Below, in pieces: positions 1 through 12,700 of a stretch of 64,000 bases of DNA. Where the stretch lies: the NCBI GenBank assembly GCA_020086605.1, contig JACBWW010000003.1:54674187-54738186 (forward strand), in the 5' to 3' direction. Position numbers and translations under genes: made by a program. The stretch comes from Lanius collurio (lineage: Eukaryota; Chordata; Aves; Passeriformes; Laniidae). The number at the start of each line of letters is the position of its first letter. Position 1 is the first letter of the stretch. The notes under the pieces were generated by a model. The model made no database searches. It saw nothing but the letters and a program-made list of their open reading frames with translations, and was not told the DNA's origin.

Positions 1-1225
1 ATTATCACTGGATTTATCTTATCTATATCACGAGGGCTTAATGGTAACTGTTGTTTTTTTAAACAATACCTTTTGTTCTCTGTTAATGTAGTTCTTGTTG
101 TCTTTGGACAGCAATCTAAACAGTCACAGCCACCTGGTGATAAGTGTTGGCAAGGTGATAATCAGTTTGCTTGCTTTATAATCCCTACAGGAACAGATGG
201 ATTTAAAAACCTTAAGGGGTGTTATAAATTACAGTAGAGTAATAATGACAGTTCAATTCTTTGTGATGAGAGATAAGGTTAATAGTGAGCAACATTTTTT
301 TACCAGACTAACTGGTAAGCTTGCAAACAACAGACAAGGTTTTGTCTCGCACCTTTGTCCCAACTTGTGCCTTTTCATTCTGCACAGAATCTTTGTTCCC
401 TCTAAAACATCAAATAGGGACATGAAATGGTCAGGAAAAAGACTGAACTCCATGTAGGACTCCATGTGCATCCCAAAGTGGCTGTCTACGTGTGAGAGGT
501 TTGGTGTAAAGTGGCCTGGGACAGGGACCTCACAAGCCACAGAAGGGCCTGAGGAAATCAGCCATGGACAGTCCATGCTGAAGTGCTGGAAACAGAAGGA
601 ACTTTTTTCTGTCTATGTTTTGAGCTTCTTGGCCATTGGTCAATCCCTCCTAGCTTGCAAAATCTATTGTAGGCATAAATTTGGTTTTCTCTAGGGTGAT
701 TTGTTACTCACTATTTCACATGGCCATTTCATAGAAATGAAGCCTAAGGAAACTGTGTTTATAGCTACAATTCTGCATATGAACATGACTGAGTTTCCTG
801 TGACTACAGTTCAAACACCTGTACCTCACTGGATCACACTCATCCCCAGCAGATCCAGTAACTACAGTCAGGAGATGTAGAGAATTACTTGACACATCCT
901 AAAGAAGATGTTCACTGTGGCTATGAAGGCTGACACCCTAAATAATCTCTTTCACAGGTTAAAGCTTCTTACTGTACATCACTTTTCCTCATACAGAGTC
1001 ATTTCACATCTTTAATCATCTTTCTTGCCCTCACTATATCTTTTCCATTTTTTTCCGGATTACTTCTGGATACTGGGTTTCAGAGGCTTTTATTATTATC
1101 TTACTTCAGAAGACATTTATAGGTCATCCTAGCTCCCCTCTTCTTTATTTTAGGTCAATACATAGATGAGGGAAGGTGTAAAATAACTCCTATTAGTTGT
1201 ATTGGACAGAAGTGTTTGGTATGTA

Positions 1226-1260
1226 AATTCAGCAACATGAGCTGAATTCAGCAACATGAG
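1226..1260. repeat. Tandem duplication, 16-bp identical arms at a 19-bp period
   Basis: The word AATTCAGCAACATGAG occurs at 1226-1241 and again at 1245-1260, separated by CTG. The arms are identical, which suggests a recent slippage or short tandem duplication. It lies in otherwise unique DNA, and no coding role is apparent. Confidence 0.9.
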
Positions 1261-3332
1261 ACCCCTGACATGAAATTTTCTAAAAATGTCTCCTAACGAC
1301 GTGGTGGTGTCACTCACAGTTTGAGATTTTGCTATGTAAGACCTGCACATTTTCATAGTCTTGACAGAATATTAGTTGTACAATGAGGTTTGCAGTAACA
1401 AAGGATTCCTTCAATAGGAGGAAAAGCATAACTTTAGTGTCTCTAGACAGAAAAATGGCTTTTGTAAGGTAAACTAGACCAAAGCACTAGAATCCTTTAG
1501 AAAAATGAAATTTAGGTTACTCAGGAAGAAAGTAATTCCCTAGGCTGCCTTCCATTATTTCTTATAAATTCTCAGTTCAAATTCAGCCCTGGAGCAGAAG
1601 GATGGATTAAATGGCTTCCTGAGATGCCTTTACATTTATTTCCTGTTATGACTTTTCAGGGCTTATGAGAAATGAAGGTAGAATGAAAGGAACGCTCCCC
1701 ATATTTGTGGTTCTTCCAAACAGTCCCTGAAATGTGTTTTTCCATTAAACTATTAGTTTTCAGGTGAAGAACGAATAGACTTGGTACAGGTGATGATTTA
1801 ATTAAAAAACCCCAAATAAACCTCTATTCAATAACAAACAATAATCACAGAAAAAGCCTGAATTGCAAAACCAATTAATTTTTTCATCAGAGCAATAAAA
1901 AATGTCATAGACAGTCTATATAGTGTGCTTATCTAGTTATTTTGCTATGTAATGATATGCAGCAACTTGCACTGTTCACGTGAAGTATGAATAACCATGT
2001 TGAGTGATGTTCATGGTACAGACATAATGGCAGTGTACCTACTAAAGAAATGAACTAAAGAAATTATCTTTTCTCCAGAAACACCTGAGCTGACAGGAAG
2101 AAATGAAACTAAACCTTGAACTTGACAGCAGCAATGGTGTTCTAGCAGCGAGGATAATGAAGAATTGGAAGAGAATACCTGGGGGAAAAGCAGGGGATCA
2201 CTACCAGAGAGGAGGAATATATGTGAGGAAGTGCATATTTGAAGTTAGATTTGCACAGAAGAGTGGGCCAGATGACTTCTTTGAGCCCAGTTGGAAGCAT
2301 TTTCTGTAATGGCAGCTCAGTCTCCCATCCTTCTTTCCTTTCTCCAAACGATGATATCTGTGAGGCTTCTTCATCTGGAAAACCTAACTGCAAAAGTGGC
2401 TGGGCAATCTGCTTTGTTGAAGTCTGCTGTTGGACGTTAGACCATCAGCATGTGAGCGAACACCATCAGCCAAGGGAAGGTGGAGTGGATGCATGTGCAG
2501 TCTACGTGCTTAACCATCCTTGTGGTTTATTTTCAATTGGTGTCAGGTGTTTGTGCTGACTCTGGCAGGCACAGGCAGGGACCCAGCCCCTGATGATGAT
2601 GTCTGCAGGGAGCCTGTTCCTGTCAGTAAGAAGTCTATTCTGAGAGGAGCTTGCTATGAGCCTTTATAGAATTGACAACCTTTGTAGGTGTCTCTATCAC
2701 CAGGGAATAGATATTCTGAGACTGGCATCTGCCTCCTGACTTCAGAAGGTTGGGTCACTTTGAAGGCCAAGAGGAGCAGAAAGATAACCACCAATGGCAG
2801 AAGAAATGGCATTACCTGTATGATATTTCAGGCTGGAAGAGAGGAAAACCACTAGAGATACACATCCTCAGGTGAGGAACAGACTTTCCTATGGAAAAGG
2901 GAAAGTGTAGCCTCAAACTGTAACTTCAGTGTGTGAGATAGACCAATGCAGACAGCAGATCAGGAACACTGAGAAAACCCCCTAATATTGCAGGACAATA
3001 TCTAGCAACACAAAATACCCTGTTTTATTTACCTAACTGAAAGAATCTGGAAAACTCTTTAAAAAGTTACATGAAATAATGTAAATGGCATTTGGCCACC
3101 ATGTCAAGAGCAGACCCAAGGGTCCCAAGTGACTTCACGCAGCAGAATTTTCTCCCCACCAACCAAAAGAAAAACACTTCATTTGTGAGCTGCAAGGGAA
3201 GGAAATAAAATTTCTACAGGGCTGTGTTTAAAACAACCAGGGAGACAAAGGGAGAAAAGCACAGCTGAACTCAGCTGAGTTCTGTACTGCCAGAAACCAG
3301 AGACCAACTGAGGAAGAGCTGCTGCTGTCTGG

Positions 3333-3350
3333 ATATATATATATATATAT
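3333..3350. repeat. (AT)9 microsatellite
   Basis: Nine uninterrupted AT units. It is a short dinucleotide run that is probably length-polymorphic, with no flanking repeat family recognised. Confidence 0.95.
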
Positions 3351-6300
3351 CATCTATTTCATTTTTGGGCCTCCACCTGAGTACTGAGGAAATCCACAAG
3401 CAATGTCTGTCTGTGGTTTAAACCTTGACCTGTATTCTCTGAGATGCGCTTTCTTTAGTAGCAGGAATAATTCTTTTGAAGGTGAGCCTGATCAAGCTCT
3501 GCAGAACAGCCACAATGGGTGTAAGTGCAGAAAGGCAGCAGAAATGCAAGACAGGATAGTTCATATGGGACTTCCAGCCTTTACATTCTCCAGAATCTGA
3601 TCTCACCAGAGAGCCAGGAACTGCTCTGCAGGAGGGAACATTAGGATGGAGGAGACTCAGACTGATGATCCAAAGTCTTTGTACTTCTCCTCAGTAGCAC
3701 ACACAGACCAATGTCAGGGAAGGTGTAGATGGAGCTTATTTCTCCTTGCAACTCTATACCAGAAGCATGGCATTAGATAAGGGAAAAAAGATCATTTTAA
3801 TTCACAGTGGGAGTGAATCTGGGCCCAGAACCTGAACATCACCGGAGTTCAAAGGTGAGGGGTTCAGCTTGTCCAGACTGAAGGATTTAACCATAGCGTG
3901 CTAGCTGATGAAGGTATGAGGACAGAGAGAGCAGCAGCCACCATTTCCTAAGCAATTCTTGTTATGTTCCCTCAGGGTCTCCAAAGCACATGTGCTTCCT
4001 GCAGCTGTGATGGGGAGGAGGGGGATGTCAGGGCAGGGGATTCCCCTCTGCCCAAGCCCCTTCCTGAGGAAGGTGGCTCTGGTGCTGCACTGCAGCTGAA
4101 CCTGAGCATGGTGTTTGCCTGGAAGCCCTGAGTGGTTCCAGACGTGGCACAGTGGGGTGGTGTGGGGCCAGCATAGGCAGCTGCCTCTGGCATTAGGCAA
4201 AACCTAGGCAAAGCCCTAGCTGCATGGAAATGCTTTCTCATGTGGTAGCAAACCCAGCTAATGAGCAGCCTTGCTTTTCTTGGCTTTCACCAGACTAATT
4301 CTCTGATATGAATTTTGGGTCATGCTTGATTGTTAATCCAGGTATTGTGAATGCCAGTGAGTTGTGCCTTATCTCTGTTAGCTCTGAAGAGCCTCACTGC
4401 TCTCTGCAGAGGGCCAGCCATCCCAGTGGTCACTAGGGTCAGCATTCTGCTGTGTGGTTTGGTCCTAGCCAGCTTTCAGCCATGGCATTGACTTGAGCCC
4501 TGGAAAGAGAACTGCCTCTCCAAAGTGAAGGTGGTCTTGCTTTAGTGACCTCTAAGGGGTCATTACAAGAGCAGGTGAGTCAGTGACTCATTTCCAACAG
4601 AGGTGCTTACAGAAGTGCAAAAATGAAATGACTAATTTTTGCCAAAAGTGTTTCCAGTTTTACCTGGGAATACCTGGGCTGCTGCCTTCTTGTACCATGT
4701 CTCTGTCTCCCACTGACTGCAGACAAGGCTTTCAGAGAAGCTGCTCTGGCAGAACTCAGTCCATGCTGTGCACTGGAACCGATTGCAGAGGCTGAACAGC
4801 CTCACACTGGGTAATGTGCTGCCTCAGACAGAGATCAATATTCACATCTGACCCTGCTCCTCCTTTTCAGCAGTCTTAACCTGACATTTTAACTGGTCCA
4901 AGTGGTTCCAGTGTGTAAAAGAGCTTAACAAGCAGAATGCTGTTTGCACTCATGCCATTTACTGTGTGTGTATAATCCAGGCTTCTAAGCTTTCCATGCA
5001 ATATTTTTCCTGAAACATCAACTGCCTGGAAGATCATTTTAGCTCTGCTCACATCTCCTCAAGCTCATGTCAGGTATGGCTCTAAGGGGTAGCTGCAGAA
5101 TTTATAAACAGGGCAAATTCATCACCCTGTGCAATGAGCCAGGCCTTGGAATGAAGGACACCAGTTTCTTTCTTCAGCATCCTGTCTGGTCGGTGTCTGA
5201 CATGCTCAAGCCAAATAGGCACCATCAGGAGCATTCACACTCTGGGCAGCAGTGGGGAAAAGCAACAAAGTGGCATTTCACAGCCTGAGCCACTGCTGTT
5301 GTTCTACGCAAGATCTATAAATTAAATAAGGCCTCAAAGCTTCTCAGTAAATAAGGGCTTCTAAATAAGTACCATTAAAAAGACAGTCTCAGAAATGAGC
5401 AAATATCTCATTCTGTGAGAGTCTTACTGTATGCTGGCCATGAAAAATATCTTTGTCTCAGTCTTTGCTGGTTTACAGTTTGATCTCTATGTGGAAACAA
5501 ATGACAAAGAGTATTTGAGATGTTCTATTTTGGGAAATCTATAGGGGAGGTTAATTTAGGCAAATTGGGAATATTCTTGACATTTCAGAGAAAGAAAATC
5601 TGGAGAGGCTTACAGACTAAGAATAGTGGCCTTTGCTATTTTTCTGAAACACCTTCAGGTGTAGCTAGACTTAAGAAAATTTCAATGAGGTATGTGGTTG
5701 GGATGGGTCCAGAAGGATGTTTTGTCTCCTTCAGCTCAGTACAGCAGGAAGAGGTGGGAAAGGTGTTGATAAACAGAAATGAGCAGAAATGAAAAGGCTG
5801 CCACAGCTAGCTGACATTTAAAGGCCATGAGACATTTAAAAGCTGTGTTTTTTCCTTAACTCTGCCTGATGAGGAGTCTTAAGGACCAGATTCTCATGTT
5901 GCCCATACCAAACTAAATGGAGACTAACTCCCAGATCACTCCTTGTTTACACAAGGACACATGTGAATCTGGATCTAAGAGGAAAGCCAGACAGTCCATC
6001 ATGCTGGGCAGTGATGCAATACATCAAGGCTGGAAATCAGGCCACAGACATTACAACAGTCTCACATGTACTCCCTGCATGTTCTTGGGCTCTGCTGATT
6101 TCTCTACATGACCTGGAATGTTCTACATTTAGTCCCTTCAGCTTTTTCCTTGAAGAACTTGCTTAGCTCTGCTTCTGTGGGGACACATGGCCATGGAGGT
6201 CTTGTGTTTGGTGGTTATAGAGAGGGATGCCTACAATTCCTCTGTCATCCAATTCCCACCCACTGATTTGAACACCTTGAATCTGTATAAAGGGAAGATG

Positions 6301-7126
6301 AAGCCACACAGATCTGGCAAAGGAGTTCTTGACTCTGAGAAGACTTCCTCTTGGATTTATGAACAGTGGCACCAATCTCCTGACTGCCACCAGGGATAAC
6401 TATGGCCTCATCTGGGTTTGTTTCCTTCTCTATTGAGGAAATCCTCTTCCCTTGCCCCTTTTCCCATTGGCATTAGGTTGGGCTGTGCATCCACTGCCTC
6501 TCCTGTGATGAGCTGCCTGTGCAGCCTCTGTGTTTGGGAACAGATTTGTGAACTGCTAAGAAATAAACGGTCAGGCTATCCTATCCACACAGGCCAGTCT
6601 GGCATTTTATGCCCAACATCACATTCCTCTGGGCTGGAAGTCCTTATGTATGCCTTTCTAATTTTGTTTCATGCATACTTTTTAACTGAAGTAGTCTATT
6701 GCTTCTCTGTATAGAATGATTAGGTATGTGACATTTCCACCAAAATAATGGTGTTTTCAAATGCTGCCAGTAAAATGCTGAAGATTTGATTTAAAGTGAG
6801 AAAATAGATGTAAGCAACTAATAGGTTTTTTCTCCAGTCCCAGAAAACTAAACCTCTCAAGGCAAACAAACTTTTGAACTTTTTTCCAGGTACTCTTTGA
6901 ACTACTTCTAAGTTAATATATGTGTATTCTTTGCCATATTTTATGAACTGCTGTGCCCTGCTTCTCACCGAAAATATTAAGCTGATGCTCTAGTCTAAGA
7001 GGAATCAACTAACAGACCTTGTTTCCTGTATATGTAGGAATGTGTAATGCAAGTAAAAATAGTTTTTTTGTGGATTGTTCATTTTCATAGGGCTTGTTCT
7101 CACTGAATGAAAAAAACCTACCCAAT

Positions 7127-7158
7127 CAAACAAACAAACAAACAAACAAACAAACAAA
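7127..7158. repeat. (CAAA)8 microsatellite
   Basis: Eight perfect CAAA units. Tetranucleotide runs of this kind often grow from retroposon poly-A tails, but no retroposon body is recognisable upstream. The run crosses the start of a short open frame whose lysine/threonine/asparagine/glutamine stretch is only the translated microsatellite. Confidence 0.95.
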
Positions 7159-8472
7159 ATCTTTTGTGTCCTCGTGTCTCTCTTTGGGATATTATGGACT
7201 TAAGGGGAAAAGCCCAGACTCAATATCTGCTGTATGTGAGCTACAGCCAAATGGCCAAAGCAATACAAAATAGTGTAAGTTGCTGGTTTGTCAGAGGTAG
7301 AGGGTAAAGTAATGGTGTAGCTTTTTTCCTAAGGGTGATTATTGTGGCAACAGCCAAAGTCTTGAGTAGTCCTGGAGTGATCTCTTTATAGCTCCTGTGC
7401 TGAGTAGAAATAATACAGTGTCCATTGCAAGGGAGGAACACCACTGATGTTTTCCAGCCTGTCTTTTGAGACAGGAAGGCATAAGTTTTTCAGAGTACCA
7501 GTTAGACCCTTGGCTTGGTTGACAGACTGTGGATCTCTGGAGTCATATGAAATGTCTTGCTTTGCAGAGATGGAGAGCAGCAGCTAGAGTGCATTCACCT
7601 GTCCTGGAACAGATGGGACCAGCAGTTCACCCTGGGGCGTCTGGGGTTCAGGCAGATAAACTTCATTGATTCCCCCATTCCCCTGCAGGTGGCCTGATGA
7701 AATCAGCTTTAGCATTTTTATGGACATTTTGTTCATGTTGATGATACTGATGCCTTTTCCTGGCCTTAAAATCAAGAGTCAAACATAGTTAGAAGGGAAA
7801 AAGGGATTTTACCCTGGTATTCATTTTAGGGATCCTAAGGTGCACTACGTCCAGGTTGAATGCACTGAAATGTGCACTACAGAGCCTCCCAAAAAATCTT
7901 GTATAACATTATAGGTCTTACTAATTAGCATATCTATCAAAAATTCCCCAATGAGAGGCTCGAGTGAGCCCCCCTCCCCAAGGAACCTTCCCCTATCTTA
8001 GTTTACAGAATGTGTTCAAGAGAGGACCTAGGGGTCTGGAGCACACTAACCCTTACCTACAAAGCTTCTAAAATGTTTAGTCTCCTGGCTGAACAAACAA
8101 GTCCAAGAATGTAGGTTAAAAAAAGCACTAAGAATACAGAAATTGTAAAAAGATATAACAGGGGTTTAAAAGAAAAGGCAAAAAATCTTCATGGCATCAA
8201 TACAAAGTAGAACATACTCTAGTCAGCAAAAGTTCAAAAAATAACAATTGAAATCAGAGATTTGCAGTTATCCTTAAGTTCCAGGATTCCCTCATTCAAA
8301 ATCCATTCTACAGCCACAGAGCTCTAAAGCAATTATACAAAGTCCTTAAATTTGTGCTTAGCTAAGAGATGCCCCCAGTCAATCACTTGACACCATCTGA
8401 AGATTTGAAGGCTGGAAGAGATACCACTGCCTCTGCTAATTTTCTCCTGTAATTAAGCCTGCTTACTGCTAG

Positions 8473-8496
8473 AAAAAAAAAAAAAAAAGAAAAAAA
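8473..8496. repeat. A-rich simple repeat
   Basis: Sixteen A's, a G, then further A's. No identifiable SINE or LINE body is attached on either side, so it may be a slippage product or the tail of a retroposon too old to recognise. Confidence 0.9.
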
Positions 8497-9341
8497 GCTC
8501 ATTTGAATCTCATTTTCTGTTATCTAAGATAAGGTCATGCCTCTGGCTTGTCTGGTGAAGATGCTGAAAATTGCTTCAATTATCCCTGCTTAACTGAGTG
8601 TAATCACTAAAGTATCAGATAATTGGAGCTGCAAGGTAGTGCTGTTGGCACTAAGCCTGCAAAATGAATTATCCTTTTCCCCAGTCCAGTGTAGAATCTC
8701 TCCTGCTCAATTTACTGTTAAGTCCACAGTGTTCAGTTTCATTCCTTCACCTCGATGTGGAAGGAGATGTGGTGGAAATAGAGAAAATGTGTCATTAGAC
8801 AAGGGAGGCAGAAGTGACAAGGTTTTTGTGCATTCATTAAAATTTATAGGTATATATCTGAGATGGTCTGATTTACTGTCTCTGAAAAATTATGCTGTAA
8901 AGAAATATTGCATGCAGCCTAGGGGGGTGTGTGATTTCAAAACTGTTATGTGTAAATATGTCCTGGATTAATGCCATGTAAAAATAAGAAAAAAAAAGGC
9001 ACCTTAAGATATTGGTTGGGATTCAGATGTGAACACTGGAATAGCTATATTGATGCTATATCTCTCTGGCTTTGCACTTATCCAGCAGATACACTTTGCT
9101 AGCAAAGATTTGCTCTGAATGCCCCATTCTAACCAGGAGGGAAACCTATTGCTCTCAGCAGTGCTGTGTCGAGCCCCTTAAAGGGCTTTTATCCTCACCA
9201 CTCTTCTTTGAGGTTGGCAAATAATGTTATCTCAAGGCAGCTAAAGGCAGACTGGGGGCATGGAAAGGTTGGAGGGTCAGTCCTCCCACTCTCGGGAATC
9301 TTGAACAGGAACAAGAGCAGGGACCACACGTAGCACACGTG

Positions 9342-9377
9342 GAATTGATGCATCTCCTGGAATCGATGCATCTGCTG
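9342..9377. repeat. Imperfect 18-bp tandem duplication
   Basis: GAATTGATGCATCTCCTG (9342-9359) is followed directly by GAATCGATGCATCTGCTG (9360-9377); the two copies differ at two positions. Each contains the palindrome ATGCAT. It sits in a locally G+C-richer segment. Confidence 0.9.
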
Positions 9378-11032
9378 CCCTCTCCTGCCCTTTGCTGCAG
9401 CTCCTGCAGCTGCCCCTTGCAAGGGAGAGCGGGCATTCTGCAGGGTCTGCTGTGCTTTTCTTTATTACAGCATGAAAGACTACCTGCTTGACTAACATAG
9501 TTTGCTGAATTTGGGGTCTCCTGATTCCTCTTGAACATTATAATTCATAGCTGCCCCACAAAACTGATGTGTTTTTATTTGATATTTAGCTATTTATTCA
9601 CAGTCATTTTCGATTAATAAGACCACGCTGAAAACCCAAATCTTCAACCCTAAAGACAAATAAATGAGCAAGAAAACAGCCTACCATTTGCCCAGTAACA
9701 CCTCTTTTGCAATCATTGTGGAGTTTAATTGCTTTCCTGGAACTTGGATGTGCACATCCACCATGCAGGATTGGACCTACTCCTTAACATTGGCTGAGCA
9801 GGCTGTACTAAGATTTTTCTCAGATGGAAGATTTCCTTTCTTCCCCAGCCATCCTGCTCTCAGAAAAAAAAATTCCCAAGGGTGGCAGAGGGCAAACAAA
9901 ATCCCTGCTGTAGCCAGTGGCGTGGCTGCAGAGCTATGCACAGTGAGAGGGAGGGCTGACACCTCAGGAGCTTTGTCATCAGCATCCTGCTGTGCACCAA
10001 CTTCCTACAGAGGCAAGCTCCACACAAAAGAGTTAATCACAAACTCATCATCCTGAAAAAGATCAACACAAACGACTCTTGATACACATTGCCGGGGTTG
10101 TGCTAACATACATATCCAGGCTGGGCTTCCCAGGGTTGGATCCAGCTGTGTTAATCTGCTTCTATCCAGTCCAGCCAGAAGCAACTTAATCTTTTCTGTC
10201 AGTCTTGCTTTTAAAGGCAATGTGAAAGCAAAGCAAGAAAAGCTCTGAGCTAAAAAGCTTTTAAAAGAGCTAAAAGGAGCCTGTTTTGTCCAACTGATAA
10301 TTTGAATTGCCCACTTTTAAAGCTCAGCTGGTAGTGCTCAAAGTAAGGGTAGTAGAAGGCAGTGCTGTCATGCAAGGCTCCGGGACCTGGGGACAAACCA
10401 GGAGAAAGGCAGCAATTGAGCTGGCAGAAAGAAATAGTGTAAATATTTTGTCTGCTACAGTAAAGAGCATTTAATGGAAGCTAAGGGCAACAAAAGGAAT
10501 GTGGGTGGCTCAGGTGACTGAGAGATGTTTGCACAGATTCGTGGAGAAAGTGAGACAGGATGTATTTGTCCCAGCTATTGGAAGTAGCCATGCATGTGTG
10601 GGAAAATGCATTTAGATCCCCTATTTTCATGCAGAAAGAGAACACTCTTCCCCCTTTTCACAATAAATAATGAAAGAAGATAGGAGCTGTCAGGCAAGGT
10701 GTTCTGGAGAAAGGAATGGAGTGAGATGCCACTGAAGCTTCCCTTTCAGTTCCAGAGAGCTGGGTCAGGGCCCCTATGGCTCTGATTCAGTGTCACAATG
10801 CACCATAGTTTAAAATGATGATGTGATCACAGCACATAATCCAAGGAAGATGACAAAAGCAATCCTGCAAAAAAAATCATCTCAAAGGCAAACTGCAGCC
10901 CCTTCAAATCTGAGTGAGGCTAAGCTGCATGCTCAGCCTGTATGCTCTGTCACAATGCACAGAGATAAAACCTTAATTTTCACAATAGTGTGTGATTATT
11001 TTGACCACAAACTATTCCAAAACAAAGCTTCT

Positions 11033-11052
11033 AAAAAAAAAAAGAGAGAGAG
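11033..11052. repeat. A11 run followed by (GA)n
   Basis: Eleven A's run into a short GA dinucleotide tract. It is simple-sequence DNA that also produces the lysine-rich part of a chance open frame. Confidence 0.85.
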
Positions 11053-12420
11053 TAATTGTTATCAAAATATATTAATGAAAAAAGCTTTTTTTCTTTTTTT
11101 CCCATTGAAAATTTCCCCCTGTGTATTCCTCTACCATCTGATTTGCTCTGTTGAGAACACGGATGGCTGCATGAAGTTGAAAACTATTTCTGTGCCATAC
11201 TCCATGTACTGCCTGCATCTGACACAATGGCACAAGATAGAAGTCAGCTTGTGCAGAGAACCGTTTGGAGTCCTTCTTTCTCCCACTAACAGACTGAATA
11301 AGGCAACGATCCCTTAAAGAGTGTAGGAAAGGCCATTCTAAGAAAAATCTTCTATGTTTCTTCTTCCATCAGGGAAGAGAAGATGTCAAATCAATCCATG
11401 TCTGTCCTGACCCTTTGGTGATGTTGTTCACCCAGAAAAGCTCAATTGGAAGCATTTTTCTTGGGGGACAGTATTGTTTTCCCTGACTCAAAAGCTGCAG
11501 GATCTTGTATAACTTGTATAACACAACCCAGAGTTTGATGTCTCCCAGGCTGATGCTCAGGTAAGTACCAGCCTGTGAGACATGAAACAAGACAATCTTT
11601 GAACTCCTGAATTCTGCCTGGATCTTTGGAAATTACTCAGCCTAAAAAGACAGCACACCATGAGGTTGGTCTGTGAAGACTGAAAAGCCAAGCACCAAGA
11701 GCTGCTCCTGCTCCTCTGGGCAGTGCTGGGCTCTGGCCCATGCAGTGGCTGGGGCTGAGGGCATGCAGGGCTCAGCTCAGCCCACACATAAGTGCATGGT
11801 GCAGGCAGGGCAGCAAGAAATGTTGGCTTTCTCATGGATTTTGAAGTTTGTCAGGTGAAGGACTGTTGTAAGGTGTTTTGAATCAAGATAGTGTGCCCCA
11901 GCCAGACCACCTTTAGTTATTCCTATAGGAGCCCTGAGAGAGAGACCAGGCTGGAATTACCCTCACAAGCTTCACCTAGTGATCCACCATTAGGTGTAGC
12001 AGGTCAGCTCCTGGAGGGTTCTTAAGCGCAGCCAGAAGGCTGAGTGAGGAAAGAGGAGAAGAGAGGTTAGGTAGCTTTGTATTTGCTTCCTGGCCTTTGC
12101 TATCTGGTTGTTTGGATTTCCTGCACTAACTTGGCTGCTGATTACTGGATGGGTTTTGTTGCTGCTATCATCTTGACTCTGCTTGCCTGGATCTGGAGCA
12201 TCAAGGGCTGAAAGGCAAATGGTACTAAATTGAAAAGGAATTGAGAAAGGATAAGCACAAAGGCTAAATACCAAGACAGTGAGGAATAGATAAAAAGGAC
12301 TGTGCTGCACTGAATTAGGAACCAATCTTCTTATCTGAAAAGTGGGTGTGGAGCTCTTGGACAAAGTAAAGAGACCAATCAAGTAATGTGTATTCTCATG
12401 CACAGCAGTTGCAAAATGTG

Positions 12421-12700
12421 TATGTACTGTATTATGGATAAGTTGTAAAAGGTATAAGTGAGGTAAAATAAGTACTGTGTTAGGTAGAAGTGCTGTGTTA
12501 AGTATAAGTAAGTAAAATGTGTGTGTACTGTGTTAGGTAAAAGTAGAGTACAGTGTAGAAATAAAGTAACATAAAAGATAGTGAGTAAGATGTATAAGTA
12601 AGTGAGCTGTATAGGCTATGTATGAATTGGTAGAATATATAAGTAAGCTAAATACACAGAAGAGGTGATAAGTAGGTATTAAGTAAAAACTGGAAGATGT
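12421..12700 (+). repeat. C-poor, GTAAGT-rich degenerate repeat tract
   Basis: On the plus strand, 12421-12600 has 47 G but only 6 C by hand count, which is extreme strand asymmetry for this window. The tract is built from recurring words. GTACTGTGTTAGGTARAAGT appears at 12472-12491 and 12525-12545. A related TGCTGTGTTAAGTA is at 12491, and a diverged form is near 12423. TATAAGTAAG occurs at 12503, 12593 and 12638. Spacing is irregular, so it is not a clean satellite. It could be a decayed minisatellite or the leader region of an old endogenous retrovirus. No LTR, primer-binding site or gag-like frame could be established, so the retroviral reading is only a guess. Confidence 0.6.

Larger units (their letters stand above)
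1..7126. other. Unique non-coding sequence, no gene recognised
   Basis: This stretch has dense stop codons in all frames, and the short open frames (up to about 110 codons) match no family I know. Composition is ordinary A+T-rich vertebrate DNA with depleted CpG. It holds a 19-bp tandem duplication near 1226 and an AT dinucleotide run near 3333. The segment around 3960-4200 is somewhat richer in G+C, but it lacks a CpG cluster, a promoter motif or a convincing exon with splice sites. I see no LINE, LTR or RNA gene. Whether it is intronic or intergenic cannot be told from sequence alone. Confidence 0.75.
7159..12420. other. Unique non-coding sequence, no gene recognised
   Basis: No coding exon, RNA gene or identifiable repeat family is seen. 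Open frames reach 164 codons (10823-11317 plus) and 130 codons (9664-10056 plus), but their translations are low-information and resemble no domain. The segment 9300-9430 is locally G+C richer and contains an 18-bp imperfect duplication. A-rich runs occur near 8473 and 11033. The segment 11880-12400 just before the C-poor tract has no recognisable LTR end or primer-binding site, although I looked for one because of what follows. Confidence 0.7.

Noticed and set aside
10823..11317. 164-codon open frame on the plus strand
   Set aside because: The translation is dominated by low-complexity lysine, phenylalanine and serine stretches derived from A and T runs; no domain, splice context or family was recognised.
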